A stretch of DNA of 15,974 nt, taken from positions 1-15,974 of the forward strand of contig CAZNYP010000011.1 of the NCBI GenBank assembly GCA_964577365.1, in the 5' to 3' direction. Positions within the stretch are counted from its first letter, which is position 1; every line of letters begins with the position of its first letter. A program made the translations under genes and the position numbers. Of the stretch, positions 1 to 5,747 are shown one piece after another. This DNA comes from JAGOVB01 sp964577365. GTDB taxonomy: Bacteria; Patescibacteriota; Minisyncoccia; Phycocordibacterales; PALSA-1337. A model generated the notes under the pieces. It was not told where the DNA came from, did no database searches, and saw only the letters and a list, made by a program, of their open reading frames with translations.

Positions 1-52
1 AAAACAACAGTTTTCCAAACTGTGGTCGCCAGTTCGATTCTGGCATCCCGCA
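1..52 (+). tRNA. tRNA-Gly(TCC), 3' part, 5' end outside window
   Basis: The anticodon arm is complete: stem acagt (7-11) pairs with actgt (19-23) around a 7-nt loop with anticodon TCC at 14-16, which reads GGA. A 4-nt variable loop follows, then a T arm (stem gccag/ctggc, loop ttcgatt, 29-44), the acceptor 3' strand atcccgc (45-51) and discriminator A52. No CCA is encoded. The acceptor strand implies a 5' end of GCGGGAT, as expected for glycine. The acceptor 5' strand and most of the D arm lie outside the window. The A discriminator is unusual, since bacterial tRNA-Gly normally has U73. Confidence 0.9.
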
Positions 53-73
53 CACTTTAGATACAAACGAAAA

Positions 74-96
74 ACCACCAGTCGTGAACTGGTGGT
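74..96 (-). terminator. Intrinsic terminator of the 126-722 minus operon
   Basis: A perfect 9-bp stem, accaccagt (74-82) against actggtggt (88-96), has a 5-nt loop. Read on the minus strand it is followed by TTTTT then CGTTTGT, so it fits the end of the leftward genes. On the plus strand, downstream of the tRNA, the T tract is poor. Confidence 0.7.
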
Positions 97-125
97 CTGT
101 GTCGGTTACACGTTACCGATACCGG

Positions 126-434
126 CTACTTCGAATCAAGTAGCTTGTTTAGGTCATCCGGCGAATTAAGTCGGACAGCCCATGGGAAGTGGCTCGTATC
201 GTGACCTGCCACAGTCACGAAGTGGTGACGCCGTCCTCCTCCCGCTAGACGTACCCAGTCTTCATGATCCAGGTTGCCCATGTTCACTTGAAATGGGCAG
301 CATCCACAGATGGTGTGGACGATTGTATCCGCTCTTCGACTGGAGTGCATGATAAGTTTGTGCCCAGATTGTGTTACTAGTGCCTGGGTTTGTTTGATCC
401 AGTCAGGACTTCCACAGACGTATACTTTTTTCAT
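126..434 (-). CDS. Small hypothetical protein, 102 aa
   Basis: I do not recognise this family. The protein begins with a beta-strand-like MKKVYVCGSPDW and has a CGCC cysteine cluster (about residues 43-46), a GGGRRHH stretch near 65-71, and several further histidines. Cys and His together could bind a metal, but that is only a guess. The start ATG at 434 is preceded by an AAAGGAAAG purine run a few nt upstream, one of the few SD-like sites in the window. It follows the 462-722 gene by 27 nt on the same strand and ends before the 74-96 hairpin, so the two probably form an operon. An ORF beginning at 390 on the plus strand overlaps its start but lacks any start signals. Confidence 0.65.
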   Translation of the reverse strand: MKKVYVCGSPDWIKQTQALVTQSGHKLIMHSSRRADTIVHTICGCCPFQVNMGNLDHEDWVRLAGGGRRHHFVTVAGHDTSHFPWAVRLNSPDDLNKLLDSK

Positions 435-461
435 ACTTTCCTTTACTTTGAGTTGTGTTGG

Positions 462-722
462 TCAGTCGATGATGGTGGACTCGAGGTAGACATTCTTGAT
501 GGGATCCCCATCTTTTTCGCGGTATCCGCCATGCTGGGTAGCGTCGGTCCAAGGGAAGTAGGCGATGAAGTCTCCCTCTGTATGGACAATCAGTACAAAG
601 CCCTCCTTGTCCATTTCCATTCCGAATCCGACTATCCGGGCAACCTTAAAGTCTACCTTTATTGTCTTTCCAAGAAGTCTCGAGTGAATGTGTATGTGGG
701 GAATTTCGATGTTGATATTCAT
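462..722 (-). CDS. Small hypothetical protein, 86 aa
   Basis: Unrecognised small soluble protein. The N-terminus alternates hydrophobic residues with histidines (IEIPHIHIHSRLL), then come strand-like stretches (KVDFKVARIVGFG, EGFVLIVHTEGDFIAYFPW), which suggests a small beta-rich fold. It is the first gene of a two-gene minus-strand unit with the 126-434 gene, 27 nt upstream of it, behind a good promoter (768-796). No clear SD precedes the ATG at 722. The overlapping plus-strand ORF 390-800 is considered a shadow because the promoter, terminator and neighbour all fit the minus strand. It is divergent from the TrmB-type regulator. Confidence 0.6.
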   Translation of the reverse strand: MNINIEIPHIHIHSRLLGKTIKVDFKVARIVGFGMEMDKEGFVLIVHTEGDFIAYFPWTDATQHGGYREKDGDPIKNVYLESTIID

Positions 723-767
723 TATTCTGGTCTTTCGGTGTTTGTTGTCAAAAAGCTTTACCCTATA

Positions 768-796
768 ATCATAACTCTTTTTAGATCAATTGTCAA
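768..796 (-). promoter_or_regulatory. Sigma-70-type promoter of the 722-126 operon
   Basis: On the minus strand, TTGACA (796-791) is followed by a 17-bp spacer and TATGAT (773-768), predicting transcription start near 761 and a leader of about 39 nt. The site overlaps the ACCCTATAATC motif (760-770) shared with the neighbouring promoters. Confidence 0.7.
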
Positions 797-853
797 GTAA
801 ATTTAGACAAAGAATACTTTGAAACCCTATAAATCCTTATATATCAACATATA

Positions 854-883
854 ATACTGTTGACAGATTTATAACAACAGTAT
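854..883. promoter_or_regulatory. Perfect 9-bp inverted repeat, candidate TrmB-type operator
   Basis: ATACTGTTG (854-862) and CAACAGTAT (875-883) are exact reverse complements separated by 12 nt. Their centres are 21 bp apart, about two helical turns, as expected for a dimeric helix-turn-helix protein. The left arm overlaps the -35 box and the right arm reaches the -10 box of the regulator's own promoter, so a bound dimer would block RNA polymerase. That the TrmB-like protein is the binder is inferred from position. Confidence 0.6.
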
Positions 884-888
884 AGGAT
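860..888 (+). promoter_or_regulatory. Promoter of the TrmB-type regulator, leaderless start
   Basis: TTGACA (860-865), a 17-bp spacer, then TAGGAT (883-888). The expected transcription start is at about 895, exactly the A of the ATG, so the mRNA is predicted to be leaderless. The AAAGG at 889-893 is too close to the ATG to act as an SD. Confidence 0.7.
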
Positions 889-894
889 AAAGGC

Positions 895-1653
895 ATGATA
901 GAAGAATTATTCAAACAACTAGGCTTTGCCGAAAAAGAGATCCAGGTATACCTCGCCATCCTCACCCAAGGGAAGACTACCCCTGCAAACCTAGCGAAAA
1001 TCACAGGGATAAACCGCACGACGGTATATAGCATTGCTAAAGAACTCGTAACCAAGGGGGTAATCATTGAGGATATTGCTGGCCCAAAGACACACCTAGT
1101 AGCGTTGCCTCCAGAAGACCTCAAAAATCTTATTAAGAGGGAGGAGCGAGCAGTACAAGAAAAAAAGGTTCTCATAGACCAGGTCATCAACGAATTGCAG
1201 GATTTTGCAAAGACAACAAAATATTCTATCCCAAAGATTACGTTTATATACGAGGAGGACCTAGAGGATTTTCTTTTCAAGCAAGCAGCAAAGTGGAATG
1301 AGAGTGCGCTCTCACGAGACAAAATGTGGTGGGGATTTCAGGATCCGAGTTTTGTGGTGCATTTTCAAAAATGGATCGATTGGTACTGGACCAAGTCAGC
1401 TCCGCCAGACCTCACTCTAAAGCTACTCACGAATGATTCTTCTATAGAAAAAGAAATGGCAACTCGAAAATATGAAAAGCGACAAATAAAGTTTTGGGAC
1501 AAGGGGGCAAACTTTTCTGCGACGACATGGATCACTGGAGACTATCTCACTATGATCATCACTGACAAAAAACCTTTTTATCTCGTACAGATCCATGATG
1601 CAACGATTGCACACAATATGAGGGAGGTGTTTAAGGGAATTTGGAGTGAGTAA
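895..1653 (+). CDS. TrmB-family transcriptional regulator, 252 aa
   Basis: The N-terminal about 75 residues form a winged helix-turn-helix of the TrmB type: LGFAEKEIQVYLAIL, then a recognition helix around GINRTTVYSIAKELVTKG and a short wing ending near HLVALPP. A charged, probably coiled-coil linker follows (about 78-110), then a C-terminal domain ending in the family-typical strand and helix FYLVQIHDATIAHNMREVF. TrmB proteins are best known from archaeal sugar regulation; short bacterial relatives are common in CPR genomes and their ligands are unknown. The start at 895 is fixed by the promoter, which puts the transcript start at the ATG. Probable autoregulation is suggested by the inverted repeat across that promoter. 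Divergent small genes lie to the left and a co-oriented small gene to the right. Confidence 0.88.
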   Translation: MIEELFKQLGFAEKEIQVYLAILTQGKTTPANLAKITGINRTTVYSIAKELVTKGVIIEDIAGPKTHLVALPPEDLKNLIKREERAVQEKKVLIDQVINELQDFAKTTKYSIPKITFIYEEDLEDFLFKQAAKWNESALSRDKMWWGFQDPSFVVHFQKWIDWYWTKSAPPDLTLKLLTNDSSIEKEMATRKYEKRQIKFWDKGANFSATTWITGDYLTMIITDKKPFYLVQIHDATIAHNMREVFKGIWSE

Positions 1654-1658
1654 TTGTT

Positions 1659-1687
1659 TTGACTAAACCCTAAAATCCCTATAGTAT
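1659..1687 (+). promoter_or_regulatory. Promoter of the 1696 gene with shared spacer motif
   Basis: TTGACT (1659-1664), a 17-bp spacer, TAGTAT (1682-1687). The start would fall near 1694, leaving at most 1-3 nt before the ATG at 1696. The spacer consists almost entirely of AAACCCTAAAATCCCTATA (1665-1683), which nearly matches a sequence at 822-841 upstream of the regulator gene. Confidence 0.65.
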
Positions 1688-1695
1688 GCCCACAA

Positions 1696-1956
1696 ATGAA
1701 AGCAAAGCTCTTTGTGGCCACCTTGAGGGTGAGGACCACGTATATGGGTAACCCCCAAGTCTCAGACATCTTCGTCGGTGTATACCGTGTCAAAAGTGAT
1801 GTGGATCACGATGAGGTCATTCGTCAGGCATCGCGTGGTCGTCGATTTCACCGCATGACGATCGCGAAGCGTACCGAACACATCCGGCAATGCCTGGCGC
1901 GAGAAGGGTACACTCGAGTGGATGCGGATCAAGTGATCGTACACTCCTCCTACTGA
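1696..1956 (+). CDS. Small hypothetical protein, 86 aa
   Basis: Unrecognised. The protein is basic and histidine- and arginine-rich in its second half (ASRGRRFHRMTIAKRTEHIR), after a strand-like first half (MKAKLFVATLRVRTTY, SDIFVGVYRV). The small alpha/beta pattern with many basic residues could suit nucleic-acid binding, but no motif proves it. Support for the gene: a TTGACT-N17-TAGTAT promoter ending 8 nt before the ATG and a strong terminator 20 nt after the stop. A competing minus-strand ORF (1762-1983) would run into that terminator stem and has no promoter. The gene sits 42 nt behind the TrmB-type regulator and shares a promoter motif with it. Confidence 0.6.
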   Translation: MKAKLFVATLRVRTTYMGNPQVSDIFVGVYRVKSDVDHDEVIRQASRGRRFHRMTIAKRTEHIRQCLAREGYTRVDADQVIVHSSY

Positions 1957-1976
1957 TGCCTTCCGGCAAATCAAAA

Positions 1977-2007
1977 CGCGCACCTTTTGGGTGCGCGCCT
2001 TGTTTTT
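1977..2007. terminator. Bidirectional intrinsic terminator between convergent genes
   Basis: Stem cgcgcacc (1977-1984) with ggtgcgcg (1990-1997), 5-nt loop. On the plus strand it is followed by CCTTGTTTTT; on the minus strand by TTTTGATTT. It separates the 1696 gene from hup. Confidence 0.85.
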
Positions 2008-2022
2008 AATAGTGGGTAGGTA

Positions 2023-2295
2023 TTACTTTACCGCATCCTTTAGCGCCTTTGCTGCTCGGAACTTTGGAACCTTCATCGCTGGAACATTGATAGATTCACC
2101 AGTTCGAGGGTTTCGTGCCTCTCGAGCTGCTCGCTGCTTTACTGAGAAGATACCGAGTCCGGCAATACTTACTTCATCGCCTTTCTTTAGAGTATCTACG
2201 ATAGAGCTAACCACTGCGTCCACAGCCTGCTCAGCCTGGACCTTGGTCCCACCCAATACTGCGTGTACTGCATCTACGATCGCTGCTTTATTCAT
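2023..2295 (-). CDS. hup: DNA-binding protein HU
   Basis: At 90 residues this has the usual length of HU/IHF-family histone-like proteins, which bend and compact DNA as dimers. The helical N-terminus MNKAAIVDAVHAVLGG and the family signature GLGIFSVKQRAAREARNP followed by RTGESINVPA are plain; the last forms the DNA-embracing arm with its proline. The C-terminal helix PKFRAAKALKDAVK completes the fold. It reads more like HU than IHF, but homo- or heterodimer use cannot be judged. A promoter (2325-2352) lies directly upstream and there is no clear SD. rny ends 65 nt upstream on the same strand, so read-through from clpP-rny is possible. The 1977-2007 terminator ends the unit. Confidence 0.96.
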   Translation of the reverse strand: MNKAAIVDAVHAVLGGTKVQAEQAVDAVVSSIVDTLKKGDEVSIAGLGIFSVKQRAAREARNPRTGESINVPAMKVPKFRAAKALKDAVK

Positions 2296-2324
2296 GGTTT
2301 ATTGAATTACCTAGTAATAAAGCC

Positions 2325-2352
2325 ATTATATAACGCTATATATATCGCGCAA
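2325..2352 (-). promoter_or_regulatory. Promoter of hup
   Basis: Minus strand TTGCGC (2352-2347), 16-bp spacer, perfect TATAAT (2330-2325). The start is predicted near 2318, giving a leader of about 22 nt before the ATG at 2295. It lies in the 65-bp gap after rny. Confidence 0.65.
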
Positions 2353-2360
2353 CTGAGGGT

Positions 2361-3890
2361 TTAGCGAGCAAATTCTATTGCACGAGATTCGCGGATGACG
2401 TTTACTTTTATTTCACCAGGGTATCGGAGATCTTTTTCTATCTTGAGTGCGATGTCACGAGCTAGTTTTTTGGCTTCAAGGTCGGTGATTTTTTCTGGAG
2501 TGACGAAAATACGGATCTCACGACCTGCCTGAAGGGCGTATGATTTCTCTACTGCAGAGAAAGAGTTCGCTATTGCCTCGAGATCGCTCAATCGCTTTAT
2601 ATAGTTTTCGATACTATCTCTACGTGCACCTGGGCGAGCTCCTGAGATGGCGTCTGCGGCCTGTACAATGCGAGATTCGAGGGTTTCATACGGATACTCC
2701 TCATGATGTGCCTGCATTGCTTTTATGATGTCTTCGCTCACGTTGAATTTTTGTAGTATTCGACGCCCGATTTCTACATGGGTACCGGCTACCTCGTGGT
2801 CGAGTGCCTTTCCGATATCGTGGAGCAGTGCGCCTGCCTTTGCTACGGCGACGTTTGCACCGATCTCCTCGGCGAGCATACCTGCGATATGTGACATCTC
2901 GATCGAGTGCTGGAGGACATTTTGACCATAACTAGTACGGAAATGAAGTCGTCCGAGTACGAGGATGACGCGAGGGTCGAGGTTGAGGACCCCACACTCG
3001 TATGCTGCTTTTTCACCCTGTTCCTTTATTGTTTTATTTATCTCTTCTTGTGCTTTTTCCACTTCTTTTTCGATCTTTGCAGGCTGGATACGTCCGTCCT
3101 TCATGAGCTCGATGAGAGCGATCCTTGCGACATGGCGTCGCACGGGATCAAATGATGAGAGGGTAATGGCACCAGGGGTGTCGTCGACGATGACTTCTAC
3201 TCCAGTCATGCGTTCAAATGCCTTGATGTTTCGTCCTTCTTTTCCGATGACTTTTCCTTTGATGTCATCGTTTTCGATAGGTACTGAGGTAGAGAGAGTG
3301 TCTGATGCTACAGAGTTTGCGAGACGTTGTACTGTACTCGTCAAAATTTCACGTGCACGTGACTCTAGTCTATCCTCACCTTGAGCTTCGAGCTTTTGCA
3401 TCCGTACCAGGATGTCTTCCTCTGACTCTTTTTGAATATTTTTAATAATTTCTTCTTTTGCTTCGGTAGGTGAAAGGCCCGCTACTTTTTCTAGTGCGGT
3501 TTTGCGTTCGAGTTCGAGCTCTACTGCTCGCTCTTTGATATGTTTTACCTCTGCAATCTTTTCTTTTACACTTTCTACTTCAGTGTCGATGTCGTTCTGC
3601 CGTTTGTCGAGCAAATCTTCTTTTTTGTTCAGTCGTGCTTCGGAATGTTTGATTTTCTCTTCTTTTTCTTTGATTTCTTTTCGGGCGTCTTCAAGTAGCT
3701 GTTCTGCTTTCGATTCTGCGTCTACGGTAATTTTGTTTGCCTCTTCCTTTGCCCCGAGGAGCATTTCTTTTATCTCGAGCTCCATCGATCCCTTCTTTCC
3801 AAGCGATATGATCAGTCGAAGGTAGTATCCTAGGGCTATTCCGATGAGTCCTGCGAGGGAAAGGAATAGGGCGACCAGTTTTAATGACAT
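2361..3890 (-). CDS. rny: Ribonuclease Y
   Basis: RNase Y is a membrane-anchored endoribonuclease that starts mRNA decay in bacteria lacking RNase E. Seen in order: an N-terminal transmembrane helix (residues 4-22), a long charged coiled coil (about 35-200), a KH domain with GKEG at 216-219 and IVDDTPGAITLSSFDPVRR, then an HD phosphohydrolase domain with the metal-binding His357-Asp358 (LLHDIGKA), a second conserved histidine pair (QAHHEEYP), and the C-terminal KINV-type strand region. Length 509 is normal for the family (about 520). Start ATG 3890 gives the expected short periplasm-side N-terminus. It follows clpP by 38 nt with no obvious terminator, so co-transcription is likely. No SD is visible. 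Confidence 0.97.
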   Translation of the reverse strand: MSLKLVALFLSLAGLIGIALGYYLRLIISLGKKGSMELEIKEMLLGAKEEANKITVDAESKAEQLLEDARKEIKEKEEKIKHSEARLNKKEDLLDKRQNDIDTEVESVKEKIAEVKHIKERAVELELERKTALEKVAGLSPTEAKEEIIKNIQKESEEDILVRMQKLEAQGEDRLESRAREILTSTVQRLANSVASDTLSTSVPIENDDIKGKVIGKEGRNIKAFERMTGVEVIVDDTPGAITLSSFDPVRRHVARIALIELMKDGRIQPAKIEKEVEKAQEEINKTIKEQGEKAAYECGVLNLDPRVILVLGRLHFRTSYGQNVLQHSIEMSHIAGMLAEEIGANVAVAKAGALLHDIGKALDHEVAGTHVEIGRRILQKFNVSEDIIKAMQAHHEEYPYETLESRIVQAADAISGARPGARRDSIENYIKRLSDLEAIANSFSAVEKSYALQAGREIRIFVTPEKITDLEAKKLARDIALKIEKDLRYPGEIKVNVIRESRAIEFAR

Positions 3891-3928
3891 GTATTAACTA
3901 TTTAAGGTACACGCCCATACTATAACAC

Positions 3929-4498
3929 TTATAGTACTTTGTCTACGATGCCGTATTTTTTGGCCTCCTCAGCTGACATAAAGAAATCTCGATCCACGTC
4001 TTTTTCGATCTTTGAGAGAGGTTGACCAGTGTTTTTGGCGAGTATTTTGTTGAGGTTTTCGCGGATCTTGAGGATGTGTCGAGCACTGATCTCGATATCT
4101 GCTGCCTGACCCTCGGTTCCTCCATGTGGCTGGTGGATCATGACTTCTGAGTTCGGGAGAGCAAAACGCTTGCCTTGTTTACCTGCAGAGAGGATCACCG
4201 CACCCATAGATGCTGCGATACCCACACAGACAGTCGAGATATCATTCTTTATATGATTCATGGTGTCGATGATGGCGAGTCCTGCAGTGACTGAGCCTCC
4301 TGGAGAGTTGATATAGAGAGAAATCTCTTTCTTTGGATCTTCAGTTTGCAAAAAGAGGAGCTGAGCGATGACGAGGTTCGCGATATGATCGTCAATAGGG
4401 CCACCAAGGAAAATGATATTTTCCTTGAGGAGACGAGAGTATATGTCGTATGCACGTTCGCCAAAACTTGTTTTTTCTATAACGGTTGGTATAAGCAT
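3929..4498 (-). CDS. clpP: ATP-dependent Clp protease proteolytic subunit ClpP
   Basis: Serine peptidase that forms the two-ring degradation chamber used with Clp ATPases. The catalytic triad is complete: Ser97 in GIAASMGA, His122 in MIHQPHGG, Asp171 in KDVDRDFF, with the same numbering as well-studied ClpP proteins. The oxyanion-region YINSPGGSV (62-70) is also present. I place the start at the ATG at 4498, giving 189 residues beginning MLIPTVIEKTS, the usual ClpP N-terminus; a frame-matched ATG at 4516 would add six unusual residues. A TAATAT -10-like box (4511-4506) ends 8 nt before 4498, so the start may be leaderless. It heads the clpP-rny-hup series. No clpX is in the window. Confidence 0.96.
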   Translation of the reverse strand: MLIPTVIEKTSFGERAYDIYSRLLKENIIFLGGPIDDHIANLVIAQLLFLQTEDPKKEISLYINSPGGSVTAGLAIIDTMNHIKNDISTVCVGIAASMGAVILSAGKQGKRFALPNSEVMIHQPHGGTEGQAADIEISARHILKIRENLNKILAKNTGQPLSKIEKDVDRDFFMSAEEAKKYGIVDKVL

Positions 4499-4505
4499 GG
4501 AAGTA

Positions 4506-4511
4506 ATATTA
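4506..4511 (-). promoter_or_regulatory. Possible -10 box for leaderless clpP
   Basis: TAATAT on the minus strand ends 8 nt upstream of the ATG at 4498. I find no convincing -35 at 16-18 bp upstream, so this rests mainly on spacing and on the similar layout at other genes here. Confidence 0.35.
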
Positions 4512-4532
4512 CACATTTTTTGTATAAAAGGA

Positions 4533-4560
4533 AGCGCCCCAGCTCTGTAGCAGGGGCGCT
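4533..4560 (-). terminator. Intrinsic terminator of the 4583-4966 gene
   Basis: Stem agcgcccc (4533-4540) with ggggcgct (4553-4560), plus an inner gct/agc pairing. On the minus strand it is followed by TTCCTTTTA. It separates the unknown gene from clpP. Confidence 0.7.
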
Positions 4561-4582
4561 CACCGAGGTGTACGTTAAGGGT

Positions 4583-4966
4583 CTACTTCCTCCATTTTGG
4601 TGGAAGGAACAGACTTGACGGCGGGATGTCTCGGGAGAGAGTGATGGTGAGTTGGCGTTTTGTATCGGCCTCCTCGACTCTGATGATACTGTCGCCATCA
4701 GGGTCAGAAGTGTACTTGAGTACCCTGTACGGAGTATACTCTCGCATGATGGCGGTCATGTCACTGAGAGCACGGTCTAGGCTCTTGCGTAGCACCGCAT
4801 CCTTTCCCAGGCCGATGATGGTTTTGTTTCTGACCCGAAGTGATGCGTTCATCTCCCTAAGTAGGGCATTGGTATCGAACACATGTCGGGTTTGCACATA
4901 CCAGCCAAGATTGCTGAGTACGAGTAAGCCTGCCAAAACTACAATCCAAACAGTTGGTTTCTTCAT
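4583..4966 (-). CDS. Hypothetical membrane-anchored protein, 127 aa
   Basis: A single N-terminal transmembrane helix (about residues 6-24, WIVVLAGLLVLSNLGW) follows a short basic tip (MKK), so the rest is predicted outside the cytoplasm. The outer part has a helical stretch (about 30-75) and then beta-like segments (YRVLKYT, DSIIRVEEAD, RQLTITLS). I do not recognise the family. No cysteine lipobox is present, so it is an anchored protein and not a lipoprotein. The gene ends 22 nt before a terminator. A long plus-strand ORF starting at 4626 overlaps it, but only that ORF's 3' part (from 5043) has gene signals. It is divergent from the 5043 gene; the two share a 76-bp promoter region. Confidence 0.65.
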   Translation of the reverse strand: MKKPTVWIVVLAGLLVLSNLGWYVQTRHVFDTNALLREMNASLRVRNKTIIGLGKDAVLRKSLDRALSDMTAIMREYTPYRVLKYTSDPDGDSIIRVEEADTKRQLTITLSRDIPPSSLFLPPKWRK

Positions 4967-5002
4967 GATGGGTCTTTGTCTATGTATTTTTTACCATTAT
5001 CC

Positions 5003-5031
5003 TTTACAAAAGTCTATATCAGGCATATATT
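5003..5031 (+). promoter_or_regulatory. Promoter of the 5043 gene
   Basis: TTTACA (5003-5008), a 17-bp spacer, TATATT (5026-5031). The predicted start near 5038 leaves about five nt before the ATG at 5043 and no room for an SD. Confidence 0.65.
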
Positions 5032-5042
5032 TGGATGAATTT

Positions 5043-5291
5043 ATGAAACGTTCCTTGTCGCGCAGTCGCCGTACCGGCCACGTCCCTCACTGGGCACACC
5101 CTGAAAGGAAGCCCAGAGAACATATTTTCGATCCCCTCGATCTTTCGATCTCAGAATCAATGCAGAGACAGATAGATGAATCGGTTGGAGCAAAACCAGT
5201 CTTGATAAGACCATCAGGTCTCACGTGGGATCGAGGATTACCCATCCGGTGGCCAAATCGTCCTTTCAGAGGATTTCCCGGACTCTGGTGA
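5043..5291 (+). CDS. Small basic hypothetical protein, 82 aa
   Basis: Unrecognised. It begins with a strongly basic MKRSLSRSRRTG, has many prolines and tryptophans, and ends in an Arg/Pro/Gly-rich tail (PIRWPNRPFRGFPGLW). It looks largely unstructured and could bind nucleic acid or a ribosome-like surface, though nothing proves this. The reading frame is open further upstream to 4626, but the internal ATG at 5043 is chosen because a TTTACA-N17-TATATT promoter ends 11 nt before it and because the upstream part lies antisense to a better-supported gene. A hairpin (5312-5342) follows 20 nt after the stop. Confidence 0.5.
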   Translation: MKRSLSRSRRTGHVPHWAHPERKPREHIFDPLDLSISESMQRQIDESVGAKPVLIRPSGLTWDRGLPIRWPNRPFRGFPGLW

Positions 5292-5311
5292 ACAATTCAG
5301 TTCCAAATTCA

Positions 5312-5342
5312 AAGCCCCGGCACTTCAGTGTGCGCGGGGCTT
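5312..5342. terminator. GC-rich hairpin between convergent genes
   Basis: Stem aagccccg (5312-5319) with cggggctt (5335-5342), extended by gcac/gtgc inside. T tracts are weak on both sides (GTGTATTT on plus). It is placed exactly between the converging 5043 and 5359 genes, so it is a likely shared terminator. Confidence 0.55.
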
Positions 5343-5358
5343 GTGTATTTCCACATGG

Positions 5359-5667
5359 TTATCGTCCGAGGATGCGGCGCCGAGCATCAGCCAAGGCGGC
5401 AAGGATGTTTCCAAGGATGAGTGACCATGATGGAGTCACGTCGATGGGAGGGCGTGGGGGAGTGAACTTGCGAATATCCAGGACCTGGCCACGATAGTCA
5501 CTCACCAGGGACAGAATCACATACTCTCCGTTTTCAGCTCGTCGAACCACAGGCTCGGCACCAGCGGTATTACTCACTTCACCAATGAATCGCACGAGTT
5601 CTGCGGCGTGCAATCGGGAGAGGAAAAGTAGGTCGGCATCGATTTCATCGCAATGAGCAATTTTCAT
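5359..5667 (-). CDS. Small hypothetical protein, 102 aa
   Basis: Unrecognised soluble protein. It begins MKIAHCDEIDADLLFLSRLHAAELVRFIGEV when read through, a long helical N-terminus, then strand-like VVRRAENGEYVILSLVS and DYRGQVLDIRKF, and a C-terminal helix ending LADARRRILGR. I start it at the ATG at 5667; a TTG 15 nt upstream would add five residues and is less likely. No SD is present. A candidate promoter (5699-5727) is upstream and is interleaved with the rsmE promoter on the other strand. It converges on the 5043 gene through a hairpin. Confidence 0.55.
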   Translation of the reverse strand: MKIAHCDEIDADLLFLSRLHAAELVRFIGEVSNTAGAEPVVRRAENGEYVILSLVSDYRGQVLDIRKFTPPRPPIDVTPSWSLILGNILAALADARRRILGR

Positions 5668-5698
5668 AAGCAAGGAGGACAAAGTTTTACCATAGGAG

Positions 5699-5727
5699 AA
5701 TCTACGCTATTCATTACAAAAATGCAA
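5699..5727 (-). promoter_or_regulatory. Candidate promoter of the 5359-5667 gene
   Basis: Minus strand TTGCAT (5727-5722), 17-bp spacer, TAGATT (5704-5699). The start is predicted near 5692. It overlaps the divergent rsmE promoter, so the two cannot be occupied at once. Confidence 0.45.
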
Positions 5728-5741
5728 TGATGTGCTAGACT
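5714..5741 (+). promoter_or_regulatory. Candidate promoter of rsmE, leaderless
   Basis: TTACAA (5714-5719), 16-bp spacer, TAGACT (5736-5741). The -10 box ends 7 nt before the ATG at 5748, which places the transcript start at or next to the start codon. Confidence 0.5.
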
Positions 5742-5747
5742 TTTTGC

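Noticed and set aside
390..800. 136-aa plus-strand ORF
   Set aside because: Antisense to two minus-strand ORFs that have a promoter, an SD-like site and a terminator; it has no start signal itself.
837..1322. 161-aa minus-strand ORF
   Set aside because: Shadow of the TrmB-type regulator, whose domain sequence is clear on the plus strand.
1762..1983. 73-aa minus-strand ORF
   Set aside because: Its start lies inside the terminator stem at 1977-1997 and no promoter or SD is present; the plus-strand gene has both a promoter and a terminator.
2965..3825. Serine/phenylalanine-rich plus-strand ORFs
   Set aside because: Typical antisense translation of the rny coiled coil; no family resemblance.
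4626..5042. Long upstream extension of the 5043 plus-strand ORF
   Set aside because: Lies antisense to the membrane-anchored gene at 4583-4966; a good promoter directly precedes the internal ATG at 5043.
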